Source: Portulaca oleracea
Lineage: Eukaryota; Streptophyta; Magnoliopsida; Caryophyllales; Portulacaceae
Direction of reading: 5' to 3'
NCBI GenBank assembly: GCA_029582165.1
Contig: CM055884.1
Location: forward strand, 14,898,537-14,962,536
Length of the DNA stretch: 64,000 nt
Shown here: positions 33,126-45,096 of the stretch, piece after piece
Position numbering within the stretch: position 1 is the first letter of the stretch
Layout of the letters: every line of letters begins with the position of its first letter
Made by a program: the position numbers and the translations under genes
Notes under the pieces: generated by a model
The model's database searches: none
The model's input: the letters and a program-made list of their open reading frames with translations, nothing else
What the model was told of the DNA's origin: nothing

Positions 33126-34169
33126 TGTTAGAACCCCTAGAAGACCTTGTCAGACTAGGCGCAAGGATCTCAACAGACCCAAGCTCAAAGACGTTGGCAG
33201 ACCCAGGGTCAAGGACCATGGCGGCTGGAATGATTTTGAATGAAAGTCAAAATTTGATTATTATTGGCATATAACTCGAATGTCTTAGAGTGATACTTTC
33301 ATGATTGTCTTGACATGTTTGTTACCTCCTTCCATGATCTCTAAATCAATATCTAAATTCAATAATATGCTTACTAATTATTGGCATATCTCTCTTAGAA
33401 GGTATCAAACCATTTAAGAAAGGCTTGATTGTTGTAATTCCAGCAATTATCACGTTGCACCTTGTTGCTAACAAGAAATCAATGAGAAATCGATTTTGTG
33501 AAGATCTTCAACGACATCTTGCCAATTCAAGGGTCCTTCCAAAGCCTTACAATGTCCAACATTCACCTCACCTTTTGGGTATAAAAAGAGGACGAAGATA
33601 GAGAAGAAAAATGAGGGAAACACTCCACCCCACAAGTGTAATTCCATATCCTTTAGTCTATTGTATTATGAGGTCCTTGGTTTGAAAGTATATTCTTGCA
33701 ATGGGATGTGTAATTAAGTGAGTTGGGAAACTCACTTTGATATCTAAGTATTGTTAATGCATAGTGAGTTATAGATCAAGGGTGTTGTCTTGATTGAGTT
33801 TAGTTCAAGAGTGTTGCCTTCATTGAGTTGTAGATCAAGAGGGGACGTGCCTTCTTGATTGTGTTTTTTGTAAGTTTCTCTTGGAGGTAGTCAAGGGAGC
33901 CGAGATTGAGGACCTACTTGTACTTCTTAAGTGAACAAGAAGTGAAGTGGTTCGAAAGCCTAGGTGAAAAGAAGCTTAGATCTGGTGACGTAGCCCTATT
34001 TGGAAGGTGAACATCGACTAAATTCCTGTGTATTATTTTCTTTTATTTTCGTCATTTACATATCACTTTTATCCTTTATCTTTGGCTATGCCAAATACCT
34101 TCACTTACTTGTGTATTGAGTTTTGTAGCCTTAACTTAAATTTTGTCAACCACCTTAAGGGTTCTTTCA
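33126..34169 (+). mobile_element. probable solo LTR
   Basis: Starts TGTTAGAACCCC and ends GGGTTCTTTCA, imperfect inverted termini with TG...CA. A likely promoter (TATAAAAAGAGG near 33581) lies inside. The flanks AAATA and AATTA are only near-identical. No coding or primer site follows, so it reads as a solo LTR; the family was not identified. Confidence 0.55.
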
Positions 34170-35504
34170 AATTAAATAACTTGGAATTGTTGTTACTTTT
34201 TTAACATGATAATTATTCATTTTTAATTAAAATGAAACGCTACTATAAACGCCAAATACTAATTTTAATCAAAATAGAACGAGTTTATTAATAATACTCC
34301 AAATAACACTTATGACCAAATTGTGAATAAATAATTATAAATTTAAAATATAGATACGAGATTTGATTTTCAAATAAATCTTACTGATGTTCAGCTCTAA
34401 AGCTGAGCATCTGTATAGGCCTTGACCAAATGGGACTAGAGCGAAAAGACCGAGGACCGAACTTGGGCACTGAGCTGGACTGAAAAAAGTTAAGTCTTGG
34501 AATGGACCAAACAAATTTCGATCTGGTCCTCGATCTAGTCCAAACTGGATATGCACAACCGTTAATGAGAAAGATTAAAAGAAACGCTAAAATTTAGGTA
34601 GTAGAGTCATTGTTATTTCGTCAAACTATTGGCCTTTCAGTTTGATCCATGTTGAATCGAGGATTGAACAATAGAATTTCTTGGATCAAGGATTGCACTG
34701 AATTAACTTCACTTGGTCCATTAAGTCAAATCCCTTTCTTAGTCTAGACTATACGATCTATAGCTCTATCCAGTTGCAAAATTATGACAATCTCGTCATA
34801 AGTTTTTTTTTATGATGACTATGCTTGTTTACTATTCATGGAGAGGCTTAGAATATGTGCTATAGTGACTTGAAATCGATTTTTACACTATGTACTAGAC
34901 CATACCAATTGGACAAAGCTATAAGAAAAAGACTAAAATTCCATATAATTAAGTGCAAAGTAAAATTTTACAAACAAAGAGACAAACATTTTAATAAAAA
35001 TTAATCATATGGGGACATACCATTGACAAAAAGGTCAATGATAGCCCCCAAAAGAAGTAAATGGCTGATACATTTTCTAAAGATCTAGAAAAAAAAAAAA
35101 AAGGGAGTCGTTGATCACATTCTTACCAATTGATATGTTTTATTAACTGGTTTGTAGATACAATAATCTTTTCTTCATTCTTTTATACTCATGTGAAATT
35201 ATATAATTTACCATAAATTTTTAGAAATGGTAACAGTTTAAACAAGCAATTAGTTTTTAACTAAAAAGTGATAAAATAGACTTGGAAACAATAATTAAAA
35301 TAATCTCATAACAATCCTTCTTACGGTCTTAATAAGTAAAATTTCTTGAATGAAAAATACAAAAGACTAGTTAGGTACAAATCTATGTTTATAAACTTTA
35401 ATTATGTCGAGATTTAAGATACTAAGTTCTTATATATATTATGTGCGTATTGATAAACGCGAGTGCACACTAAATAATTAAGAAGAGGTTGAGGCATGCA
35501 TTTT
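34170..35504. other. AT-rich spacer, no gene seen
   Basis: A more GC-rich patch at 34380-34560 has repeated GGACC words but no recognised element. No coding support. Confidence 0.5.
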
Positions 35505-36110
35505 TTTTTTAATAAGTTGCGGTCATCAGGCCCTTTTATTGAAACAAAGAGATGTCGAGGTGCACCAAACAGAGCATGAGCTCATTGATTACACATGACA
35601 TGATTAGAGAGATCAACCAAACCAAACCCATAAGAAAATATTGCAACCCTAGCCCGAGAGACAATAACACAACACAAACACATTGAAAACATGAGGTCCA
35701 CAATATTGAGAAATCAGTTGCAACAACCAGACACCCACGGCCAACCAAATAGTTATCAATTCCAACAGCTGACAAGAAATGCCTTGAAAATTTGATGCTA
35801 ACAAGTCAATGAAGTAAAGGTGCATAAGCTTCCATTCTGATGATCAAAGAGAGGCATTCCCAATTAATGTTTGTAGAACATAGCTTCTCAATTCTTTCAT
35901 GAATCTCGAATACCACGGAAGATTGCACATCAAAGGATCGTGAAACTTTCAGACAATCAGAAGATCAACCAACACGTACAATTTGATTATAGACTGGGAC
36001 AAGCATTGGAGCCAAGCATCAGACCAAACACTTAAGGATATTAACTGCTGCACTTTCCTTAGTAGATCAATTCAGCCACATTTAGTAAATGATTCAGACC
36101 TGTAACAAGC
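35505..36110 (-). mobile_element. poly(A)-ended retroposed sequence
   Basis: On the minus strand the sequence runs into AATAAAAGGGCC (near 35535), then 25 bases later into a run of 10 A (about 35503-35512). The unit upstream is unlike the AT-rich neighbours and contains a 79-codon frame (35536-35775) of hydrophobic character with no known domain. This is the layout of an LINE 3' end or a processed transcript. The 5' boundary is uncertain and no TSD was found. Confidence 0.5.
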
Positions 36111-37559
36111 CAATATTCACTTCCAAGAATCGCCAATAACAACATCAAGACCCTTACTGAACCCTCTCATGTATAAAACATATTATACATAAGCCAATGT
36201 CCAAGTATATAAGAAACAAAGAACAAAAGTCGATGAAACTAAAGTATATATAAGTTTGTCTAAGTATATATATGTGTGTGTTTATATATATATGATACAC
36301 GATGGCAACAAAGATAGAAATAAGTATATAAGATCATCAGTGTAAATGAGATGATTAGTTATAGGCCAAAGTTGATAAGTGTATGATGGAAACAAAGAAC
36401 AAAAGTCGATAAAACAAAAGTTCTAATGTTACTTTTAATTTTCAATGTAACATAACTTTTAAAAAGAAAAAAAATACTTATATGCTATATTGATGTGACT
36501 CCCGAAAGCAGGCATATATGTAACTAATTTAGTGCTCCAACAATTGCCATTCTTCGTCCCCCATATGATGTGCCCCCTAACCCTACTAATATTCCCCACC
36601 TTGTTATTCCCTTAACTCATAAGCTAGCTACCCGTTTTTGTGCCCTCCTCCTTTTTGTCACACAAAAGCACAATATACAAACTTTCCCTTTGGTGAAGAC
36701 CCCACCTCAAACTGTTGTCTAATTTCATAATCTATGCGCACTATAAATTTTCTTTTATTTTTTCCTTTATAAAAAATAATAAGCAAGATACCCATTTAAT
36801 ATTTTATGATTTTATTTATTAAATGATAATAAATAAGTATTAAGAATACCTTTTTTATTTAAAAAGTGTGTATTGATATTGAGGGTGTGTTTGGTACCAG
36901 TGAAAAGAATTAAAGACTATCAGGACCCTATATTTTAGTGTAATAATTATAAAGATCCTAAATTTTGAAAAATAATTATCAGGTACTCTATATTATGAGG
37001 TAATAATTTTTGGGCATCAATTGAACTTTTCATATTTGCACTTTAGTACCTGCTTGGCTTTGAGTTTTGTTTTTCGTACTTAATAGTTAAAAACTCTATT
37101 TTATCACATTTAATAATTCCGCTTAAGCTAGTTTATATATTCCTGCCATAGTTTTGGTCCTTTTTCCATTCGGTATCAGATCCACGTGTCAAACTTCACT
37201 AATTATAATTACTGAATTTAAAAATATATTAATTAGTAATTAATAACCTCTCCCAATTGTCCTTATCCTGAATTTGCTCATGTCGTCCATAATCCATATC
37301 AGACAAGGGAAGTAGGAGCTCAGCTAAATTCTATCTTTTATTTAATCTTAGACCTTAAAATTAAAAAGATTTAGAAGCACTTAGAAGTGAAGTAAGAGCT
37401 TTAAACAAGTTTGCTCATACTTCCCATATAAGTTTGTTAAACGATTCACAACATCGAGTAATGAGTATAAAAGTTTAAGTAATCCCAGTACTACTTATAA
37501 AAATAAATATCATTTCCAAAATCAACAAAACAAAGTTTCTTTTCCTTTATATTCTCTTA
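36111..37559. other. AT-rich spacer, no gene seen
   Basis: A 30-bp word around ACAAAGAACAAAAGTCGAT occurs twice (near 36207 and 36393). GGTGTGTTTGGTACCAG near 36884 looks like a MITE end, but its partner was not found. The last 100 bases may be untranslated leader of the viral insert. Confidence 0.5.
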
Positions 37560-37582
37560 AGAAAAAATTAAAGCACCAGAAC

Positions 37583-39086
37583 TTGTTGAGCCTGCTAAAA
37601 GAGAAGAAGAAGAATCTCCAAATAAACAAGAAGGAAATGATGAAGGAATTTCAAACTCTTAGTTTGAAGGAACTCCATGGGTTGTTCGAAATAGAACAAG
37701 ATGGAGTAGCTCTTAATAATATTATGACTGTTATTGCTGAAAAACAGATACTTTTAGAAGAGGAGGCTAATAATGATATTAGATGTCAATCATGTGCTAA
37801 TTGAAGAAGAAATCCACAAACAAATGAACTTAATCAAATTAGAAGTTATGGAGGTTATACCTCTAGATGAGGTTAGAGAAATATTGAGCAAAGTATCCGA
37901 GGCGAATGAAGTTGGGGAAGAACTTGAAACAAACCAAGTTCATGTAATACCATTACCTCAAAATTTTGGTGAATCTAGCCGTAGTAATAATAGATATTTC
38001 CAACCAAGAAATAATACGGTTGGACGAACTAAGTCATTTTCCTTTAAAACCTTATATCAACCTCTTCATGAAGAAGTAAATCTTACTCCAATAAGTCAAA
38101 CTGGGTACATGTTAAATCTAGATGGAGTCCGTAATAGGGAAGAAATATTTGAACATTGGAAGAAGGGTATGAGTAGTGTTCTCAATCTAAATGCCAACTG
38201 GACATCTGAAAACTTTCTAAATTATTTAAAACACAGTTTTTCAGGAACTATAGCAGATTGGTATGATTCTAGTTCTAAAGAGGCTAAAGCAATATTGAGA
38301 GTAATAGAAAATCCTACTGAAATGTTTAAAGCCCTGTGCAAAGAAATTTCTATGGAATTTATTGGTGTTAATATAGAAATGGAAGAAAAGATAAGAGCAC
38401 ATCAACGAAAACTTGTAAGTATAAAAATTCTAGATATGAGATATCTAGAGCATTATACTAATGAGTTTAATTACTTTTATTATTAAATTGGTCATAATCC
38501 TATGAATTTGGCTATGTTTTATGATAAACTATCTTATCCTATAAATTCCATTATCCAAGAGAAATTTGAAGAATGGTTGAAAAAGAATCCTGAACATACC
38601 GATACTCTTGGTATGAGATGTGCCTTTATTAGAAGATGGGTCACTGATCAATGTCTAAATATCAAAAAACATCAGACCATGAAGAAACAATTCCTATTCT
38701 TTTGGGATACTCCTTTGACAAAAAAGGGTTATAAGAAAAGGGCTTTTAATAAACAAAGAGGTGAAAAACTCAGAAGAAAGAAATATACCAACAAACGAGC
38801 CCCAAAGAAAAGAAGATTTTTTATAAAGAGTACTTATTGCCCCACTGGCAAAAGTAATTGTAAATGTTGGGCTGGTGGTGAAGTTGGTCACTATGCTAAT
38901 GAGTGTAAAAACAAGAAAAATCATAAGTTGATAGAAACCTTAGGAAGTCTTGAGTTTGACAAAATAACTAAAGAAAAAGCCTTTGAACTTGCCTTTAGCA
39001 ATAACAAAGGTATTGTTGAAATCGCCATACATGATGAATCTGATTCCGATTACGAAGATACTAGTCATATGATGGAAGGTAATTAA
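37583..39086 (+). pseudogene. CP: caulimovirid coat protein region
   Basis: Three frames cover it: 37583-37804 (Lys/Glu-rich start), 37773-38486 and 38502-39086; the last two share a frame and are split by one TAA. The middle part holds the capsid core-like blocks (GTIADWYDS, MRYLEHYTNEF). The end holds a basic stretch and a zinc-knuckle-like motif at about 38855-38905, where one cysteine expected in the family pattern is glycine; an acidic tail follows. In living relatives this protein forms the icosahedral particle and binds the genome. The frame change near 37780 and the stop break it. No restored sequence is given. Confidence 0.75.
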
Positions 39087-39243
39087 GTGAGATTATGAGA
39101 CTTACAAGGAGAGAAATTCATAGTAGATGATGAAAATCATGGTGAACAAGTTAAAGGTGATTGGGTAATTTCAATTATTCAAAAGGATATGATCTACAAA
39201 AAATCCATCTTTCAGTTAAAATTGATCAAAATATGTTTGTGAA

Positions 39244-39783
39244 ATGATGGAGGGAGACTTAGAGATTAAAGATCGCGAGTATGACGTTGGAGAAGTAAAC
39301 CTAATCAATTGGGATAATGTTCTGAGGCACAACAAGGATAGAAAATATAGATATATCCATGTAGGAAGTGTGCAAATCCAGATAACTCCATTACAACATT
39401 ACGGTAAGGATATAGATCTTTATGCTTTGCTTTGTGATATTAGGCACAATAAATTTCACAATCAGATTATCACTGGCATAAAGACTAATTTACGTAATGG
39501 ATCAGTTGGATTCAACTGTAGACTGGGATATTATGTTAGTCTTAAAGACGACTTTGCCAAAAACTTTTTATCTCTAAATATAAAAAGTGTTGGTATGGAT
39601 ATGAAACTAGGTGGTTATCCACTTAGGATATTCTGGAAAATTATCTACAAGTTAGATAATACCATAGATCCAAAGACAAAAGTTATTATGATAGAAACTG
39701 AAAAGTTTGAGAGACCTGAGCCTAAACAGAAAATTCAGAGGATAAAATCAAATCCTCAAGATATCAGGATAGAACGTTCTTGA
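39244..39783 (+). pseudogene. MP: caulimovirid movement protein region (30K family)
   Basis: A 179-residue frame with the pattern YRYIHVGSVQI, then a spaced LCDIRHNKF block and GYYVSLKDDF. These match the 30K movement-protein core, including the conserved Asp within the middle block. In living viruses such proteins form tubules through plasmodesmata. It is separated from the coat region by about 160 bases with stops and a frame change, whereas cavemovirus-like genomes carry the two in one ORF. It ends at TGA 39781-39783 in a basic tail. Confidence 0.72.
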
Positions 39784-39874
39784 ATTGGATTGATAGTTTC
39801 TTTAATCCAACCAAAATTGGCAAGAAAAATGTTATTAAGATTAATGAAGATGGTAAATCACCATCAAACCTCAA

Positions 39875-40590
39875 TTGTTAAGAAATATGAATACTAAATC
39901 TGATTGGGGAGAAAGCTCATCGGTTAGAGATAAACTAGTATCAAAAGATGATGATGATGTAAGTATGACTTTGGAAATGAGTAGAATGAGTTTCGATTCT
40001 GCAAGGTCTTGTCTAGATAGAACATCCAGTCTAGATAGAAAAAAGATTGGCTACAAAACTAGGACTATAAGTGAACCTATATATGAGGATGAACTAGCTA
40101 AAGAAACACCAAAATCGAACGTGCATATAGAAAATCATTATGAGGTCAAAACCAATCCCAATAGCATATATATTCCTATAAAAGTATGCATTGAAGGATT
40201 TCACAAATATGAACTATGTGCATACATAGATACTGGATGCTCAGTATGCTTTAGCAAGAAGACACTATTTCCTGAATATTTATGGCAAACAGTAAAAATC
40301 CTTTGCAAGTAAGAATTGCGGATAATAGTGTTATGAACCATAGTGAAGCTATTGAAGGTTTAACTATAGAAATGGGAAGAGTCAAGTGCGTAATTCTAAT
40401 AATTTGGGAAACAAACCAACCATCACGTGATATGATCATTGAAAATAACTTCCAAAGATTATATTCTCCTTGTACCCAAACCATTCAGCAAATTATCTTC
40501 ACAATAGACGGTCACTCAGTACCTATTAGAAAAACTACAATAGGCATATACCCACTGAACAATAGATTTTTCGTGCAACCAGCATGGTGA
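39875..40590 (+). pseudogene. PR: caulimovirid protease region
   Basis: The first frame (39875-40312) is Ser/Asp-rich and then reads IYIPIKVCIEGFHKYE and AYIDTGCSVCF, an aspartic protease active site (Asp-Thr-Gly). A frame change at about 40290-40310 leads into 40282-40590, which has the protease C-terminal half (FTIDGHSVPI) and ends at TGA 40588-40590. In the family this enzyme cuts the polyprotein. It directly precedes RT, as expected. Confidence 0.75.
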
Positions 40591-40597
40591 AAAGGTA

Positions 40598-41311
40598 GTG
40601 CCAGCTCAAAAAGAAGTAGTATTGACTATTTCACTTCTAGATTTATCTGTTAAAGAACAAATTGAAAAACAACAAGAAGAGTTATGCAAAGAACTCTATT
40701 TTTACAACCCTTTAAAATTTTGGGATAAAGATAAAAACCTACGCTACTATCAGTTTAACCGATTCCAAGACTATTATTAGGGTAAATAGATGGTGTATAC
40801 ACACCAAGATATCCAATAATTTAAGGAATGGATAAAAGAGCTTTTAGATAAAAAGCTTATCAAGGATAGCAAGACTAGACATACAAGTCTTGCGTTCATG
40901 GTTAGGAATCATGCTGAAGAGAAAAGAGGAAAAGCTAGAATGGTCATCAACTACAAAAAGCTTAATGATAGCACACTCTTCGATGGATACTATATTCCAA
41001 ACAAAACAGTTCTCTTCAATAGAATTCAAGGAGCCTTATGGTTCTCTAAAATGGATTGCAAGAGTGGTTATTGGAAGATAAAAATGGACGAAGAAAGCAC
41101 TCCTTTAACAGCTTTTAGTGCTCCTCAAGGGCATTATGAATGGTTAGTCATGTCATTCGGTCTTAAGAATGCACCTCGAATATTCCAGAGGATAATGGAT
41201 AAGATCTTCAAAGATCTCACTCATTGTTGTTTGGTGTATAATGATGATATCCTTATTTTCTCTAAAACTATTGAACAACACAAGGATGATCTCTTAGCGG
41301 TAACTCAAAAG
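40598..41311 (+). pseudogene. RT: caulimovirid reverse transcriptase, first part
   Basis: A single frame with three stops near 40778-40820 holds KARMVINYKKLNDST, WFSKMDCKSGYWKI, HYEWLVMSFGLKNAP and the catalytic box YNDDIL, where the residue before the Asp pair differs from the usual Ile/Val/Met. RT copies the pregenomic RNA in these viruses. At 41312 an hAT-type MITE cuts the frame; its first three bases (TAG) make the stop. Confidence 0.85.
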
Positions 41312-41814
41312 TAGGCCTGGCAGTTTCTGACCCGACCCGAACCCGCCCGAAATTTCTGGGTTTTGAACAAGATTTTCTGAACTGAACCCGAAGTATACCG
41401 AACCCGAAAATTAGCGGGTCAAACCTGACCCGCCCGTTTGACCCGAAAAATTAATTTTTTAAGTTCAACTTTATTAGAATTTGTGATTTTTCTTTGTAAT
41501 TTTTAACGTTAAACTATAACCGCAACTTATTTATTTGTTATTTCTCTAATTTAAGTCAATATAATTACAATAATCTATCGTTAATAGAAGATAATCATAT
41601 TTTATTATGTATATTGTACAAAAAGTAATATTTAGAGATCATTTTTTAAAAAGAAAAAACGAAAAAAGGTCGCAATCATAACCCGTTGGGTTGACCCGAA
41701 ACCGAAATATACCGCCCGTATTTTCCCGAACCCGAAATACACCCGACCCGTATTTACCCGAACCCGATATACGACCGACCCGAAACCGCCCGCCCGACCG
41801 AATTGACAGGTCTA
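41312..41814. mobile_element. hAT-type MITE inside the viral polymerase
   Basis: Ends TAGGCCTGGCA and TGACAGGTCTA are imperfect inverted repeats. The exact 8-bp duplication CTCAAAAG (41304-41311 and 41815-41822) is the hAT signature. Both arms are full of CCCGAACCCGA/CCGACCCG words, a style seen in some plant hAT MITEs, with an AT-rich centre. No transposase. It must have inserted after viral integration. Confidence 0.92.
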
Positions 41815-41822
41815 CTCAAAAG

Positions 41823-42602
41823 TGCATCAATCATGGAATTGTTCTTGGAAAAAAAAGTGTGTTTATGCTGAGCAAGAAATAGAATTTCTTGGATAACAAA
41901 TTAAAGTTGGACAAGTCATTCTACAAAAACACATCCTAGAAAAAATAGGAAAGTTTCCTGAAAAAATTGAGAATAGAAAACAATTAGAAAGATTTTTAGG
42001 GTGCCTCCCCTATGCATCAGATTTTATCAAGGATCTAGCAAAGTTGAGAAAGGATCTGTAAAGAAAACTTAAAAAAGATGTTGAGTGGAATTGGACTTTG
42101 GATGATTCATTACTTGTAAGGAATCTTAAAAATTTATGTCGAAATTTTCATGTCCTTAATTTGCTTAACGAAGACGATGATTTGATTCTTGAGACAGATG
42201 CTAGCAATGAGCACTGGAGTGCAGTACTCAAAATTAAAGAAGGAGAACGTCTCTACAAATATTGCAGTAGAAGTTTTAATAAGGCTGAATGCAATTACAT
42301 TACCATGGAAAAAGAAATTCTTGTTTTCATAAGAGGAATTGAAAAGGTTTTAATCTTTTTAGCCCCAAAAGAATTTCTAATCTGAACTGATTGCAAAGGC
42401 ATACTTGGCTTTGTTAAAAAGAATTTATCAAATATGCAAGCGCAAGGGAGGCTCCTACGTACGTTGGCAATTATGGCTTAACCAGTTCTCTTTCTCTATT
42501 GAACACATACAGGGTTCGAAGAATTCATTAGCAGACCACCTGACGCGAGAATTAGCCAATGGAATTCAACTTGGTGAACGTCTCGTGCAGACAAGCAGAT
42601 GA
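41823..42602 (+). pseudogene. RH: caulimovirid RT end and RNase H
   Basis: Reading resumes after the MITE: YAEQEIEFLG, RKQLERFLGCL, then RNase H with LILETDASNEHWSAV, the SFNKAECNYITMEKE block and, after a stop near 42383, a second frame (42405-42602) with QFSFSIEHIQGSKNSLADHLTRE. The Asp, Glu and final Asp positions of RNase H are visible. There are stops near 41895 and 42060 and frame changes. The last 130 bases form the first unit of the 281-bp duplication. Confidence 0.82.
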
Positions 42603-43032
42603 AGCATAATGCCGGTTACCCGAATTACTAGGAAAGGTGTCACCTCTTGTAGATTCATTCTAATAATCTTAGAAAAAATAAAAAGAAAAGACGCAAGTTT
42701 ATTTTTAGTTATGTTGAATTTCTGATAGCCGAGAAATTTAGTCTCGATGAATTATGGCTTAACCAGTTCTCTTTCTCTATTGAACACATACAGGGTTCGA
42801 AGAATTCATTAGCAGACCACCTGACGCGAGAATTAGCCAATGGAATTCAACTTGGTGAATGTCTCGCCCAGACAAGCAGATGAAGCATAACGCCGGTTAC
42901 CCAAATTACTAGGAAAGGTGTCACCTCATGTAGATTCATTCTAATAATCTTAGAAAAAATAAAAAGAAAAGATGCAAGTTTATTTTTAGTTATGTTGAAT
43001 ATCTGATAGCCGAGAAATTTAGTCTCGATGAA
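42471..43032 (+). repeat. 281-bp tandem duplication in the viral insert
   Basis: Unit 1 starts at 42471 and unit 2 at 42752 with the same word TTATGGCTTAACCAG. The units differ at only a few positions, so the duplication is younger than most of the decay. It repeats the RNase H C-terminus and the sequence after it. Confidence 0.93.
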
Positions 43033-43401
43033 TTTCGGATTAATTATCTCGAATGTTGTTACGATATTCAGAGTGTTATTATAAGAAAAGCTCGAAAAAA
43101 TTGGTTTCATGAGTGGTATGCATCGGTCATTGATGTATAATGGATCAGTCATGGATCCTTTGAGATATTGTAACCGTGAAGTCTGGAGAGCTTAGGGAAA
43201 AATGTTAGTTTATTAGGTTTTTCTAGAGTAGGAAAAGTACACTTCTGCCCTAATACTACCCCTCCAAATGATCCAATCATGAAGGCTTGATAATATGGTA
43301 TGGTAAGAGAATTCTGGACTAATGAAGGCCACGTTGTCCCTAATCCAGAAGGAACATTATCTCCAAGATTTACAAAATTCTAGAAATTTGTATTTAGAAG
43401 G

Positions 43402-43803
43402 GTGCACAAAATTTATTCACTAGAAGTAAAAAAAGCTACAGGATGGCCAATTACTTTCTATGAATGTGTTAATATTGAGTACAATGGAGATAAGATTAGT
43501 CTTGCCCATTATCTTATTAGAGTCGAAGACACATCTGGAGGATATCTTACAAAAGAAGAGTGGTTTCCAGAAAGAAGAGAAAAAGTAACTCATCCTTCAA
43601 AAGCAAGAGCAACTGGATTTTACAAGTTAATGCACCATCTATGGTTGGATATTGATAGAGGATATAGGGTTATCCATTGTTGTAACACTACATTCACCTA
43701 TCCAAAGAAGTTTGACAAACTTGTTGATCTTAACGGAGCTAAATCTGAAGATATGTATGAATATCTGTTAAAAATTGGAGCTGGAGAATTCTTATCCGTA
43801 TAA
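43402..43803 (+). pseudogene. caulimovirid downstream ORF (possible transactivator region)
   Basis: A 133-residue frame open to 43803 with GWPITFYECVNIEYNG, YLTKEEWFPERREK and HHLWLDIDRGYRVIHCC. Its place after pol and before the promoter/poly(A) region is that of the transactivator/inclusion-body gene of cavemovirus-like genomes. I do not see a diagnostic motif, so the name rests on position. It is shorter than such proteins usually are; the start is not clear, and upstream sequence (43040-43390) carries stops in all frames. Confidence 0.5.
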
Positions 43804-44082
43804 GGAAAATCTTATCTTCAAGAGCTCTTTGATAAATACAATCCATTAGAGCAAGATAAGGGAGAAGATTTTAATCTGTATAACTTGAGAGCATAAAGCA
43901 TTAACAACCCCACAAGCATTATGACCTGCAAGCTACTGTGGTACCACTAATAAAAAAGAGTGTTTGTTATTTAAAGTTTATACTATTGAGTCTGTAGGAA
44001 TCACGTGTTTGTACTGTAGTCATCTGTATCTGTAATAATGGTACTGAAGCCACTAGGGTATCCAAGGTGTGTGAAACTCCTC

Positions 44083-44256
44083 TATAAAAGGAGAAGTAAG
44101 TATGTGTTGAAAGCACGGTCATTTAAGCAAGTCTTGAGCAAAGAGAGAATTGGGAGTCACCATTTCTCCATCAGCAAGCTTCTCTAATGATGTTAGAGGT
44201 CTAGTTCTCATTAATTATTTCCATTGTAATATTTTCATTTTCAAGCTTTCAATAAA
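44083..44256 (+). promoter_or_regulatory. pararetroviral promoter and poly(A) region
   Basis: TATAAAAGG (44083-44091) follows CTCC and is followed by a short purine-rich leader; AATAAA (44251-44256) lies about 165 bases downstream. In caulimovirids the pregenomic RNA starts just after such a TATA box and ends at a poly(A) signal about this far downstream. Activity cannot be judged from sequence. Confidence 0.55.
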
Positions 44257-44300
44257 AGAAGTTTCCCAGTATGGAACGTTATCCAATTGAACCTTATGCT

Positions 44301-45041
44301 TTAAGTATTATAATTTCTTGATTAAAGTTCCACTATCCTTTAAAATCTAAATAAATTGAATTAGTGACTACGGTCTGAGATAGAAAATGAAACAGATCTG
44401 TGTTGTGCTTGATCTAAGGTTGGTGGGGTTGAGATTGGCCACTCTGTAAACTGGAAGCTGAAGAACGCTAGAGATCCAATGCAACTAAGTTCAGGTAACG
44501 GTTGAAACTCACTAATTAAATTTAATTAATTTTACTAAGCATGGTGGGCCTATACCACAAAAAATATAATATATAAGGTATAAGTAGTAGATTGTGATAA
44601 TTAGTACCATTAAAGTCATTATAAAGAGTTAAGAGTGTTTATTTGAACTTGTTTGCATAAAAACCTCGAAAAATCAGATAATTGCAAAAAGGTCCATGTT
44701 TAAGGCCCTTCTCTATAATTATAAATGTTTTTTGCACCTTGTAGTAAGTTTATGCTAAAAAGCAAGGCCCTAATAATTATTACTGCAAAATAGAAGATAC
44801 CTGGAAGCATTTTGTGAAAATGAGAACCCCTTAATATAATTACACCAAAATAAGAGGCCCTTTTAGTCTTTATTTCCCAGTTAAAATCATCTTTTAGGAA
44901 AATAGTTTTTCTTGTAAAATAGTTTTCTAGGAAAATAAGTTTTCAGGTGATATTTTTACTTGTTTGGTAGATATGTACATGCATATCTCCTTTGAGCTAG
45001 ATGTGTATCTGTGTGTGTGTGTGTGTGTGTGTATGTGTGTA

Positions 45042-45096
<55 letters not shown>

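Larger units (their letters stand above)
37560..44300 (+). mobile_element. endogenous caulimovirid (plant pararetrovirus), decayed
   Basis: One strand carries, in order: a coat-protein-like region with zinc knuckle, a 30K-type movement protein, aspartic protease, RT, RNase H, a separate downstream ORF, and a region with TATA box and poly(A) signal 170 bp apart. There are no LTRs and no integrase, which separates it from retrotransposons. Coat before movement protein, then a separate pol and a downstream ORF, is the order of cavemoviruses and solendoviruses; genus assignment is inference. The copy is inactive as seen: many stops, frameshifts, an internal MITE and a tandem duplication. Insertion edges are approximate. 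Confidence 0.85.

Noticed and set aside
37172..37183. GGTATCAGATCC as a possible viral tRNA-Met primer site
   Set aside because: It departs from TGGTATCAGAGCC at several positions and lies 400 bp before the first coding region with no supporting context. The true site may be lost or outside the copy.
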